DNA from: Porites lobata
Taxonomy: Eukaryota; Cnidaria; Anthozoa; Scleractinia; Poritidae
Assembly (NCBI GenBank): GCA_942486035.1
Contig: CALNXK010000133.1
Coordinates: 1,055,001-1,119,000, forward strand
Direction: 5' to 3'
DNA: 64,000 bases
In this document: in pieces, positions 1-11,178 of the stretch
Numbering within the stretch: the first letter of the stretch is position 1
Layout: each line of letters opens with the position of its first letter
Position numbers and translations under genes: made by a program
The notes under the pieces: model-generated
Database searches by the model: none
What the model was told of the DNA's origin: nothing
What the model saw: only the letters and a program-made list of their open reading frames with translations

Positions 1-117
1 TGATGAAAATTTAATAAGCGCCCAGCCTCGAATAAGCGCCCACCTCGAATAAGCGCCCACCCTCAAGGTCTAAAAATTTAATAAGCGCCCAGGGCGGTTA
101 ATCGAATAAATACGGTA
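1..117. mobile_element. Right end of a truncated CCGTATTT-type MITE
   Basis: The first 117 bases hold four copies of the word AATAAGCGCCC and end with AATACGGTA. The same AAATACGGTA terminus closes the complete element at 2783-3223, so this is probably the right end of a related element whose left part lies outside the window. A TA next to the terminus fits a Tc1/mariner-type target. The assignment rests on the shared terminus only. Confidence 0.5.
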
Positions 118-381
118 AGTAACTATATCGGAAAAATCATCCAGACGCGACGAGGTCAGTGCACACACTGTAACACTTCTCAAAATTGTGTGTAAAAATG
201 CACCAGATTACATCTCAGCGCATATTCATTTCAAAAATTTTCTGGGGGCATGCGTCCAGCCCCTCCTTGGAAGTTCCTCGCCTTCGGCCCCTCGGAACGT
301 CTCCCCCAAACGATAAATCCTAGATAGAACCCTGTTATGGCAAACGCACTATCACTCAGTACAGCTGATCATGCCACATAC

Positions 382-566
382 CTTCCAATCCAATGATGAT
401 ACGCTTCCGTTGTCACCTAACCATGGCTTCTTCATCATAATGGGTATTGTTGGAGAGTTTAATGGCGATGTTGCTGAATTCCTTCGCTCGGGGATTTTAA
501 CTGCTTGTTCTCTTATGACTGGAGTTTGCTCAGACGAAACTTTGGCTGATGTTCGTTTGTCTTCTT
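382..566 (-). CDS. Candidate third visible exon of the ZCWPW-like gene
   Basis: A 185-base open stretch lies between a pyrimidine-rich acceptor (ending TTTCAATAG) and a GTATGT donor. It encodes a hydrophilic tail rich in Ser, Thr and Pro, including RRNSATSPLNSPT, which looks like a phosphorylated linker. It begins with two bases that complete the single base left by the PWWP exon, giving an extra Glu in an acidic run. No domain is recognised, so the link to the ZCWPW gene rests on strand, phase and splice signals. Confidence 0.5.
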
Positions 567-3500
567 CTATTGAAATAATAACGGTGACAATCATTTATGA
601 TGGTTAATATCTATTTAATAAGTTATTGCGAAGGCGATAAGTCACATCAAGCTTGAAATATATACTAAACTTTTAGTATTTTACCTTCTTTCACGCTTAC
701 AACCGGCGTTTTCGCAGTCGAAACGTCTGTCGTCGGCTGGTCTTCCTCTGTTAATATTAAAAAAGGATACATCGGAGAATAATATTAGTACAAAAAATCA
801 AAATCAAACCGCTTGATCAATCGTGAGATCATTGTCTAGGCACCTGTGCAATTAACCGTTAAAGCCATGCATAAGTATCTTCTATCCATCCTTTTCGGAT
901 CCTTTCAGTACTTAACGATCAAGGCACGTTTTGGGAGAACAGAATATATTTTTAAAGTTTTCCGGCAATTTTCTTCCGACACTTGACTCCTAATACAGCT
1001 ACAACCTCAGACAAATCGTTGGGATACAAGTAGATATCTCAGTTGCGCCCTCGCTGTAACAACGGACGTCTACGGTTTGAGTTTTGATTGAGCATCTCCG
1101 GGTTTGTCAAGGTCTGGAATGGGGTTCCTGATCTCGCATTCCCGCTCCTTTATCCCGGCAATCCCGTGTCCCGTACTTCTGTCATAACAATCCCGAACAC
1201 TGTTTTCTTTCCCAATACCGTATCCCGTGCTAAGATCCCGTATCCCGTACTTCTGTCATCTCTATCCCGAACACCGTTTTCTTTCCCAATACCGTATCCC
1301 GTGCTAAGATCCCGTATCCCGTAGTTCTGTCATCTCTATCCCGAACACCGTTTTCTTTCCCAATACCGTATCCCGTGCTAAGATCCCGTATCCCGTAGTT
1401 CTGTCATCTCTATCCCGAACACCGTTTTCTTTCCCAATACCGTATCCCGTGCTAAGATCCCGTATCCCGTACTTCTGTCATCTCTATCCCGAACACCGTT
1501 TTCTTTCCCAATACCGTATCCCGTGCTAAGATCCCGTATCCCGTAGTTCTGTCATCTCTATCCCGAACACCGTTTTCTTTCCCAACACCGTATCCCGTGC
1601 TAAGATCCCGTATCCCGTAGTTCTGTCATCTCTATCCCGAACACCGTTTTCTTTCCCAATACCGTATCCCGTGCTAAGATCCCGTATCCCGTAGTTCTGT
1701 CATCTCTATCCCGAACACCGTTTTCTTTCCCAATACCTCATTTCGTGCCACGATCCCGTATTTGCGTTTCGTGTTCCTCGAAAGATGGTTAAGTTTAACC
1801 CAGGATTAAGCCAAATTTCAAGCACGGTTTTCTCGTCTAAGAACAAGCAACTCGAGGTTACAAAATACCGTTGAGCCTTTACTCCGAGAAACAGTAATGA
1901 TAACACAAAATGTTACCCTAAGCAATGCACAGGAACGTAAAATACAAAAACGGAACAAATTTTAATTCTGGATTAACCCTGATGGGCCTTTTTAGGAACT
2001 GGGCCCTGGAGAATACCCTTCTAGACCCTGGTTTATCACTAGAGTAATGCCAACCACTGAGACTGAAAGGAGAGATTATTGACCCAATACCCATCACTAA
2101 TAAACTAACCCTCAACATATTTAAAATGACAGCTTGCCAGTCGCTGGTCGGTAGTCTTGCTTAACGAGTTGTATGCTTCTTTAAGGGCGAACTCATAGGA
2201 TTTTCTAAGTTCCATAAGTTGGCGTCCCTGAATTTTCCGAAACTTGGGCGTTTTCTCAATCTCATTGATGGAGCGAAGTGGATGCACGAGAGCTGGCACT
2301 AGCCACGCACGAGAACGAGGTCGGCCAAAGAACTCCACGTGATAATGCGTTACCTCGTCTTCTTTGATCAGCGGTGCGTCGTAGTACTCTCCGCAGGTTG
2401 GATCCCTTGTTAAGAGACCTGGCCAACTAGATTGTAATCAATAAATATGAATGAGTAATTCGATCTCTCCAGGTATTTAAATGAATAGTAATGGGTACAA
2501 GCAATTATTCATAGAAATAAATCACAGCATTTGTTGATAATTTACTGGGAAAAAAGAATAGCATAGGTCCAAAAAGGGGTCACGGTAACCTGTAGGTGAA
2601 TTCAATAAAGTGCAAGAGAGCGGGAAACATTGCTTTTGGATTCCATAGGTTAATTAGTTTTCATAATTAGTTACAGGCTTCAGCTCGCACGCAAAAAATT
2701 AAAATAGCGAATACTTTCTTGGAGGATGTTTTATGTATGGTGGCAAAATGCTTGCACTTTCTAAAAGCGGTTATTTTTAGCATACCGTATTTCCTTGAAT
2801 AATAGTCGGGCGTGATTTTTTCTTTTCGCACCAAAAGGGGTCCATTATTCGAGGGAGGCGTTTATTTTAAGTATTACTTTTGTTTTATTATCCCATTAAA
2901 TTTAAAAAAAATAGTCACAAAAAAAACAGTGTATAAAGTGTTCCAAATTTTTAGTTCCTTGATTAATTTTTAAAGTCACTATGCAAGGAATAAAGGAAAA
3001 AGTGAAATACATGAACATTACCATAGAGGAAACTGTAACGAAATCTGTGCTTTTGTAACTATTCAATTTTTAACTTGACAGGGAGGGGATGAAAGAAATT
3101 TAAAGAGAAGATGGCGAGAGGGGTGGGAGAGGGGGGCGATTATTCCAGGGAGGCGATTTCTTTATTTTCATCAAAGGGAGGGCGATTAATCGAGGGACGG
3201 CTATAATTCGGGGAAATACGGTAGTGTTCATAATCAGAGAGAGAACACTGAAAAATATGGTGCAGTACTTACGGTGGATATCCGTGCATTTTAGCCGTTA
3301 CCACCTCCCCCTCGGGTAGCAAACTGTATATGAACTTCATATGCTTGGGTTTTTTAACCTTCTGTTCTTCAGCTGAACATGTGTTATAGCGAGTATCACG
3401 ATTAAACCAGCAGTACCATGAGCTGCTTTCCTTCAGTCCCTTAGCCTCCTCAGCTGATATAAGTCGCCATTTGTTACAGCGTTCGCTCTCACACTGCACC

Positions 3501-3607
3501 CAGATGCAAACAGGATCCTCTTCACTTTTTGTCTTCAGAGCCCGCGGTACCTTTGGCGAGCGGCTCGCCTTACATTGATTCAAAAGTTCACGCTTGCGTT
3601 TTGGCAT
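382..3607 (-). CDS. ZCWPW: CW zinc finger and PWWP domain histone reader (ZCWPW1/2-like), partial gene
   Basis: Nuclear reader of histone H3 methylation. Exon A (3607 down to 3273) starts at an ATG giving MPKRKR, a basic nuclear-localisation-like start, then a CW zinc finger: aromatic W36 and W47, zinc ligands C39, C44, C66 and C77. It ends LLPEGEVVTAKMHGYPP at a GTAAGT donor. Exon B (2426 to 2110) follows a good acceptor and restores the PWWP core as PPWPGL, continuing through YHVEFFGRPRSRAW. The codon split (2+1) fits exactly. Exon C (566 to 382) joins in phase through a GTTAGT donor. CW domains bind H3K4me and PWWP domains H3K36me, and vertebrate ZCWPW1/2 read PRDM9 marks in meiosis; that role here is inference. 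Reading is also open upstream of the ATG to an acceptor near 3655, so more 5' exons may exist. The 3' end lies beyond the left edge. Confidence 0.85.
1140..1770. repeat. 74-bp minisatellite, about eight copies
   Basis: The phrase CCCGAACACCG recurs at 1192, 1266, 1340, 1414, 1488, 1562, 1636 and 1710, an exact 74-base period. Each unit contains several shorter TATCCCGT words, so the unit itself looks built from a smaller repeat. Copies differ mainly at one position (GTACTTC versus GTAGTTC). The array sits within the putative third visible intron of the ZCWPW-like gene (567-2109). Open frames across it are a by-product of the period and are not coding. Confidence 0.95.
2783..3223. mobile_element. 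MITE with CCGTATTT termini in a ZCWPW intron
   Basis: The left end reads TACCGTATTTCCTTGAAT and the right end ATTCGGGGAAATACGGTA, an imperfect inverted repeat bounded by TA on both sides, as expected for a Tc1/mariner-type non-autonomous element. The interior carries repeated words of the form GGGCGATTATTCGAGGGAGG and no coding capacity. It lies in the intron between the CW and PWWP exons. Confidence 0.7.
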
Positions 3608-3659
3608 TGCGCTTGGATTATAAACCACCGGTGAGCTGTTGAGGATATAACAGAATTCT

Positions 3660-4713
3660 GTAAGTATTAAAAAGTCGTTTCCAAATTTTTGTTGTAGAAC
3701 GAAATGTCGTTATTGATTTGAATATGCACTTGTTCGGCTAAAAAATATCCCTTGACCTTCTCGACCCTAAGTGACGAACCATATCGTAGAGAGCAGAGAA
3801 CATAGGATATCATTAGGATACAAAATGCATCGAAACCCGCGGTTTTTGAGATGATTCGACAAGTTTTCCTTGAAAATAACAAAAGACTTGTCAGGTCTTC
3901 GCATTTCCTATGCAAGTTTTCCTTGAAGCAAGATATGTTTCTTCGTGTCAAGCAATACTTGCTCCCGTAAAAGCGGCTGAATCAAAGCAATGCAGGTGTG
4001 CCCGCATGGCAGTGCGATCAGTTAAATGATAGCGTTAGTGTTTTTTAAAAAAATTTTGCACCTCAAAATGGCGTCCGCTATAATGTAAACCTTACAAAAC
4101 AAATCAGCTGACATTTCCCCACAAACCTTTCACTTAAGACATATATAGTGCACTACATCAAGAAATACCGGACCCGTACACTTAAGTATGATTTGCAAAA
4201 AAATTCAGTCCACGTTTCTGAGAAGCTAGGCTATCGGGTTCCCAGTAAGATAAGGATGTCAACAACAGAAACACTCCTCGTGCTAAAAGGAAGGTAGTGA
4301 AAAGAAGACAAGCGAGAAATATTACAGGAAGTTCCAAATTTTCTTTAACAGGAACTTGCGGGTCTTCTTCCTGTTTGGTCAGCTGTGTAACGCCAATATC
4401 AGCGTAAAATGTATTTTTACACACGGAAACAAGATGAAGATCTATTCTTGTTGAGAATGTACAATATATTAAATAAGGGACCTTACAAAGCAACAACAGC
4501 AACGGAAACGGAAACGTCTTAAAAACAAAGGGTCGGTTATTTAGACCGCGGTTTAGGAAATGTTTGGGCCTCGAGATCTCTTCCTTAGTGGGATATTTTG
4601 AGGAGACAAATGCTTTTCCAGTCTATGCCATGTGATATCATGAAACTGTTCACGATAAATGGTGTTTCCATAAAAGCGTTGGACAAACTGAAAACGGCTT
4701 AGAACCAGCTGTA
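3660..4713. other. Intergenic stretch without a clear gene
   Basis: A minus-strand open frame at 4182-4502 contains one hydrophobic segment but no recognisable domain or firm splice pattern. No tRNA, inverted-repeat element or conserved motif was found in this stretch. It may include the promoter side of the ZCWPW-like gene. Confidence 0.3.
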
Positions 4714-5112
4714 CAGGGGCACCCAACGAGAATATAGTTCAAAACCACTTAAACATAGCATTATTAAACGTATTTTAGTATTTAAACGGTAGATATAGGC
4801 ATATTTTTATCCCCTAAAATTTTTTCATCTGTTCGGATTTCCTAGCTGAAAGTCTAGTGATCCGAAAATTATAGGGATCAAAACTTACCTTTTCGAAAAT
4901 TTCAGCCAGAAGAAAGGTTCCCGAAAATTCTAGGTGAACTTTTAAGGGTAAAAATCCGTTAAAAATGGGCAAATATAGTAGTTTTTAGATGTTCGAAAAT
5001 CCTAGGAGAGGCACGCAAGCAAAAAATTTTGCAACAAATGTTCCGACAATTCTAGATCTCAAATCGTCTTCCGAACAGATATTTTTCCGAAAATTGTCGT
5101 TGGGTGCCCCTG
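4714..5112. mobile_element. 399-bp MITE with CAGGGGCACCCAACGA termini (copy 1)
   Basis: The left end CAGGGGCACCCAACGA and right end CGTTGGGTGCCCCTG are inverted repeats. GCTGTA flanks both sides, a plausible 6-bp target duplication. The interior has many TTCGAAAAT and CCTAGG-like words and no open frame of note. A second copy of exactly the same length lies inverted at 17425-17823, and a decayed piece at about 39040-39159. Confidence 0.85.
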
Positions 5113-5175
5113 GCTGTAGAACGCGGTTTTGTTAAACAGTGGCTAAACTCCGTTTAAACTGAACTGGCCCAAAAG

Positions 5176-5375
5176 GTTTAGTGAGTAAAACAACAACTCA
5201 GCACGTGCATCATCACGCTTTTCTGTAAATTACTTTGCCGTCGCTGCTGCGTACTACGAGGTCCAAATGACCACATTTTAGCAGGTTTATTTGAGAGCGA
5301 GAACAGCAAGTTCAGAGGAGATAAATGTTACGCTATCTGTCTGAACTCGGACGCACCGGATCCCCTCCTTTTATA
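5176..5375 (+). mobile_element. Old MITE R3, partial copy
   Basis: This segment shares a run of words (AAAACAACAACT, CACGTGCAT, TTTGCCGTC, a GAACTCGGA tail) with 14668-14985 on the same strand and with 22707-23010 and 59660-59965 on the opposite strand. The family is noncoding. The copy is strongly diverged and its ends are unclear. Confidence 0.5.
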
Positions 5376-5742
5376 TTAGCTCCAACCTAATTTCTCGGCA
5401 TCTTTTATAACTGGATCACTTGGCCCAAATAATCGAGAAAAAGTTTGAGAAAAAGCAAACGGAAGTTCTTCAATGACGTTTCACTGCCATCGCCGTTTTC
5501 GATCTCGGATTGTAAGCTTCCTATTGATACGGTGAACGGCTATCTATTGCCACGGATAGCTCAGGTGAAAATGAACTAAAACATCTAGCCATATTTTCCT
5601 GTAGTTCTTTCTACGCACTGTATATTACATATATTTTTTGGCAGCGCTTCCTGAGGAAGTTAGAAATAAACTCTGCCGCGTATGACAAATCGTGTGTTCC
5701 AGAGTTCCAGCTAGGCTGCTTGCCGTCCAACTTTTCTCTTAA

Positions 5743-5951
5743 GGTGTTTCCAAACGGTTTATCGGAGACCACACCGGTACTTTTCAATCTGCTTTAACGA
5801 TCGCCATAAAATTTTCACCACTAAACCGACTTTGGATTGAAGTCACTTACTGGTGAAAATATTATGGCGAATGGCGATCGTAACAGGAAAAATCAATTTT
5901 AGGCGATTGAAAACTATCGGTATGGCCTCCGAAAAACTGTTTCGAAACACC
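5743..5951. mobile_element. piggyBac-like MITE, 209 bp, TTAA target
   Basis: TTAA stands immediately on both sides (5739-5742 and 5952-5955). Inside them are long inverted repeats of about 37 bases starting GGTGTTTC, and the whole element is nearly palindromic, with GCGATCG and GGTGAAAAT words in both halves. TTAA duplication is the hallmark of piggyBac (and of Kolobok) targets. There is no coding capacity. Confidence 0.85.
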
Positions 5952-6043
5952 TTAAATCCGTTGAATTCTCTTCCTAGCGAACGAGGTTGCAAAACAGCTA
6001 CGTTATTAAAAGGGACTGAGACGATACGACAAAAATAACAACC

Positions 6044-6633
6044 GGGTCGCTTTCCATGTAGGCAAAATTTCTAATTCGACCGGTTTAAATGCAAGTGGAA
6101 AGGGCGGTACGACCGGAAATTTTCCGGAACAAACGGGCAATCTTCCGAGCTATTCCACTTTTCCCGTTCCAGCCGGTTGGAACACAAATTTCCGTTCTAT
6201 TTGCGCAATCCTGTTTCGGCAGGCGGCTTGCGCCTGGAATTTTTCCCGCCATTTCCAATGTTTGCCGGTGAGCGTTGTTCACAGGTAGTCGCAGTTCTGC
6301 TTTTTATTTCTTTTCTTCTCATTTAGAAAAATGGCATATGCACGTCCGATGCTAGGACGCTGGGAGGACTTTCACGAAATTTTTCTTGTCTCAAGCTGGC
6401 AAAAACACTAAACAAAAGGAAGAATTTTGTAATGGCAGATCAACCAAAAAAGAAATTTCCAAAACTTTCCCAGCGAGTTTATCAAACACAGTCTCCAAGG
6501 AAGTGGTGACGGGCGAACAGTGCAAGCAATAGATTGCAAACGTGGCTCTATATATGGGTGCAAAGACTTTCCATTTGACCCGGAATATTTCTGGAATTTC
6601 CAACCGGAAATTTTGCCTAAATGGAAAGCGCCC
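6044..6633. mobile_element. 590-bp inverted-repeat element rich in GGAAATTCC words
   Basis: The left end GGGTCGCTTTCCATGTAGGC pairs with the right end GCCTAAATGGAAAGCGCCC. The interior repeats ACCGGAAATTT and its complement, so both strands are open over about 180 bases without being coding. The superfamily is unknown; the target duplication is not clear. Confidence 0.65.
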
Positions 6634-6706
6634 CTGATAACGCCCTTGACTATAGTGACTCGCGGCTTGCTTCGACGTTTGCCACACGCGTGTACATGTA
6701 TGCGAA

Positions 6707-7113
6707 GGTCTTAATGGGGTTAACCGTCAGCTGTCAAAAAAGGTCAGTTATTTTTCACCGTCAGCCATCAAAAATGCCGACTGGTATTAACTGTCAAAAA
6801 GTTTCAAGGCATTTCAAATCTTGCTTTTTTTTAGTATTTCAGCTGATCTTCATGGACCTCTGGCTCCTGAACAATCTCCAAACCGGAAAACCAGTTCCCA
6901 CGTTCTCAAAACACTCCTTCAAGACATTACAACACCTTAGTACTTGCTTATATCTGAAAATATTTGGAAATTTTACAAGTAAAAGGCCAAGACAACCTCC
7001 AAACCACAACTGTTAATATAAATTTATACAGAAGTAAATATGTACAAAAACTCTTGGACTAAATTTCCACGAAATAACCGTCAACCGTCAAAGCCACCAC
7101 CCCATTGAGACCC
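6707..7113. mobile_element. Mutator-like non-autonomous element, short member (407 bp)
   Basis: The left end GGTCTTAATGGGGTTAACCG and right end ACCACCCCATTGAGACC form a short inverted repeat. Next to each end are several copies of the word ACCGTCA with small variations. The same layout, with a different inner word, is seen at 57345-58675. The target duplication is not visible here, so the superfamily is taken from the larger relative. Confidence 0.7.
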
Positions 7114-9121
7114 TCCGGCGTATCATGGTTACACGTGCCTCCCAAGAAAAGTTTTTAAAAAAGAGAGACAGCTCGCAGTCTAAGTTTCAGCACAGTTTTT
7201 GAGCAGTCGCGATCTGAAACATGGTTTATCTCCTTTCGCAAACTTCGCAGACAGTCGAAGTCATACTTTTGAGCACTTTGGATTACGTCAAGAACCACTC
7301 ACTCCATGCATGGCCAAAGGGTCGACATATCATATAAGGACTGAGTTACAGCGCGTTCAGCTTTTCCACCCAAAAACCCCCAGCTAATCAGAGCAGGATT
7401 TCTAGCTATGGCGGATGAGATCAGCGAAGTGCACAGCGAGCAAGCTCTCGGAAGCAGGGATGGGTAGGAGGTTTAAAATTCCCCTACCCCTATCTCCGCT
7501 CTCCACACCTGCCCCCGAGAGACCGCTAGCGTGCTACGTCCTGAAGAACCTTGGCAGTGACGACCAAAGAGGCGCTGTCTAGAAGATCAACCGCCATAAA
7601 TTATTATCCGGACGTCGGTGGACGACGCAAATTTTTGCGAGCGGAAAATAAAAGCAGAACCTAAAAGTAGACAACCTCGTTCACAGGGCTTTTCCCCTGG
7701 GAACAAGAAGGTCAAAAAGTCGACTAAAAGTAAGCCTGACCCAGTGTGACACTTATAAGTAGCCGACGGAAATTCCAGGGTGATACGCTCCTGATTACGT
7801 AGTAATACGGCAAAAATGTCTAAAATAAATACCTGCCTTTATAAAAAAAGACGTTCTGGCCCAACTGAGGTACACAAAAATTCTGCATGGCATATAGATG
7901 TATCACTGAGTCGAAAGGAACTCATTAAAATTATCATAAAATTATCTAATTTTCACGCTGACGGCAGACCAACGAGGCCACTGTAAACTTGCGATGCGGG
8001 AGAACAAAGTACAATAATTGCTCAGGTTCGCTTCTGGCTGGTGAAATCGTTCCTTTTCCTAATGATTACTCTCAAAAGGAGTCCAAAAACGTTGGCGGCA
8101 AGCAGCAGCGACACGTAAACATTGCTGAAGCGAAAATTTAGGCAGTTTTAAGATCTCGCTAGCTGCTCTAAAAGGAAACACGGCGGACGGAAGTCGAAAA
8201 TGACCGGAGGCCAGGGAACTGATCGCCGGAAACGTCATTTCACATTCGGTTGTACAAAACCTAAATTCTTCAAGCCAAAAAGAAGTTAAAATTGCCTGTG
8301 TGATTATGAGAAAAAAGCCGGAAAGGCACTTAAGAATTAGAGAAAGCGAAAGCTCTGATTTGACTCAAGCGATTGGCAAAAAACCAGTAATACATTGTAA
8401 TAATAATAACCTTCAGCAGGTGCAGCGGTGTCTAGAGTATAGGTCACAATCGATGAATGTATGATACCAGCCATGCTGATGGTTTGTGGTTGATAATTTT
8501 TCTGCACAAATCTTACTGATGGTATAATAAAGATCACTTGTCGTTGTTGTTGCTGCTTTTGCCTGGTTCCCATACATTGAGTTACTATCACTCAGGAAGC
8601 TTATGCCACGGCCACCAGCAAAGAAGCCAAAGAAGACGGGGGTTTTTAATATCAAGTATTTGAAAATCATACTGATTTAAAAGGGATTTGCACGCTCACG
8701 ATTTCCTCCTCCTCGCTTTCACAACAACCGGAGAGTAAAGAACTTGAAAATTGAAGTTTCGGAAGGCTTACCTTAAACCAAACGAATCATTTTCCTGAGG
8801 GGAATTATAGACTGACTGAACCGTCAACCCACGCAAAGTATTGAGGGTCTTTTATCATTGTTAAAAATATATTGGACTAAAAAGCGATGGCTAGAATCAC
8901 GCTACGGAAGATGTAAGTGAAATTCATAGAAAGGAAGACAATAATTTTTTCTCTCAGCAAGAAAGTAGAGACGATGTTGAATTCCGTGTAGTTCGGACAA
9001 AAGAAAGATATCGCTGATCGGAAACAGCGTGATCCAAAGATGTCGGATATGACGTTGAGCTGTGTAATTTCGGTTGACATAGCACAGCACTGGACTGTGC
9101 TACGAGAAAGGCGGGAATCCA
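7114..9121. other. Intergenic DNA with no supported feature
   Basis: Short open frames here overlap on both strands and show no domain, splice pattern or repeat partner within the window. I see no RNA gene. Confidence 0.3.
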
Positions 9122-9356
9122 GGGGCCTTTTTCTCAAAAGGCCCGGAAACTTTGCGGGCCCGAAGGCAAATTTTAAAATCAAAATCTTTTGAATATCAAC
9201 ACGGTTTCTAGCTCACAAACCAGTCAATTTTATTTCTTTAAATGATAGTTTCATTGTATCAAAACTTTAAAAACGTTGATCCTCAGTGCAAACAAGGCAA
9301 AAATAAAACAGCTTTGCGCTGCCAAAAGTTACCGGGACTTTCGAGAAACAGGCCCC
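9122..9356. mobile_element. 235-bp MITE with GGGGCCTGTTTCTCGAAAG termini
   Basis: The left arm starts GGGGCCTTTTTCTCAAAAGG and the right arm is its near complement ending GAGAAACAGGCCCC; the arms match over about 30 bases, including CCCGGAAAC. The AT-rich interior has no open frame. A G-rich run follows on the right. Confidence 0.8.
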
Positions 9357-11178
9357 GGGGTGGGGGGTTTTAAGGGGCGGGGTTGGAGAAACAGGAAGAA
9401 GGTGGGAGCAATTCAATAATTTCGAAGAAATCATTCTAAATTTACATACCAGTCTGCTAAGAGCAATTTTGTGCACGAGAGCCAGGGAAAATTAAAAACA
9501 GTTTGGTAAATTTTGGGCAGATAGAGCAAGACTAAGGAACGACATGTTGTCGACTTAAACTTCCTTCCGTCACTAAGAGCAGCGACTGGGAAACAAAAGT
9601 CCTTAAATATCCATGACACTAAGATTGCACTGCTAAACTTAAATACCCCTTGACGTGTCTACGTCGGCGGAAGGTCACGCCACCAGAACGTATATTCACC
9701 TGCAATATACATATTTTCGCCTGTGACATCAGCTCTTAGATCGCTAATTTTTCCCTCAAATTTATGCTCTACATGTTCTTCCTTTACTTTTAATGTCAAA
9801 ACCACGCAGCACTGAGAAAGTTACTGGCTGATTTTGCGATAAAAATCTACACCCAAGGTACAGACGACGTCACGTTCAGTGAACCGAAACTTGTAACTCA
9901 GTTGCTAGCAGATTACGTATTTCCTGTTGTGTATATTGCTACACAAGTGTGAAAAGATTTTTTCTCGTCGACGTTTCAGTTTTAATTAAGTTTAAAAACA
10001 AAAATGCTTTTTTAATACAGTTAAGAAATTTAAATGGCTTTCACAGATTTTACATGATTTCAAGAAGTTTACAACTTCTCGGTAAAAAGCGTCGTTGCAA
10101 TGAGCTTATGTTTGAACACGTGAGCTATGAATCTACATGAAAGTTTTGATATAATTACTGCTTTTGACACCGATTAAATCCTTTGAACACTGAATCTCAA
10201 ATTTTCACTAAATAAACGCTAAGTAAATCAGGGCTTTAGCCACGTCTGAGTCATTTTCGGGCGCAAAATGCTGATAACATTATTCAGTTTCGTTGTCTTT
10301 GAGCACATCTATTTTTATAGAACTAGGGTGACATGGCCGGCGAAAGACTTCTATAAGCGGAAGTTGCTGTGCATTTCGCCACGTTTTTCATCGTGTGATT
10401 AATTCCCGGGTTGCAGCTGCAGCACATTGATTGTATGACTTAACTTTGAAGTAATATATTCGATTAACCAAGCATTGTTTCTACGATCAATGCGTTTTAT
10501 TTCTCTCACCGGAAACAACTGGTTCCTTTAGCGACAATGAATTTCTCGATTTACGTGAGAAAAAATTAAGCACATTTCAGCCTCGAACGTGTTCAAAGTA
10601 AACTCAAATGAAGCCAACGAAAAGACCTGAAACGCCAAAGGTTTCGTAAATATCTTTTAAGTGCATTTTGGTTCACTTTTGTCTCAACACGCGGTCCGTT
10701 GTTGTGACAGACGGGAAAACGAAGCAGATAGTTCATCGAGTTTGTTTGCGGTTTTCTCAAATAATTCTGCAAAAAATAATTACATGAGTGTACTTACCTT
10801 ACATTGTTGCAAAGATTCTGGATTTCTCAAGTTGTTTAAGGTGCGAAATCTTTTGATGTGTGATCCATTCAAATGCTCAAAGACAATGACAATCAACACG
10901 TTTCTTTCCTCTTGATTTTCCCGCTTACTAGGGTAGGCCGCTGATGTGCGAAGGCTCAATAAGTCACTACGCATGCTATTTTTGAGTAGCTTTTTTGAGT
11001 CAAAACGCCAGGTGAAGAAGCTGGAAGCACTAATCAAAGAGATTTCGCGAAGTCTTCAGGCCTTTTGCGACTCAAAAGGTCCTCAAAAGTCAGAAGATTT
11101 GTAGAGAATCTTAACTACAAAAATATAGATGTAGATGTCTATTTTTAGTGCGATATTTTTATAGTTTTCGTAAATAAC
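9357..11178. other. Upstream region of the aldo-keto reductase gene
   Basis: AT-rich DNA with no recognisable domain or transposon ends. The promoter and any 5' untranslated exon of the reductase are probably in the last few hundred bases, but I cannot mark a TATA box or start site with confidence. Confidence 0.3.

Noticed and set aside
1140..1770. CRISPR-like regular array
   Set aside because: The 74-base units are contiguous and near-identical with no unique spacers; it is a minisatellite in animal DNA.
4182..4502. 106-codon minus-strand frame with a hydrophobic segment
   Set aside because: One possible membrane helix only; no start context, domain or supporting exon.
6085..6282. Overlapping open frames on both strands
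   Set aside because: Caused by the repeated GGAAATTTCC palindromic words of the 6044-6633 element.
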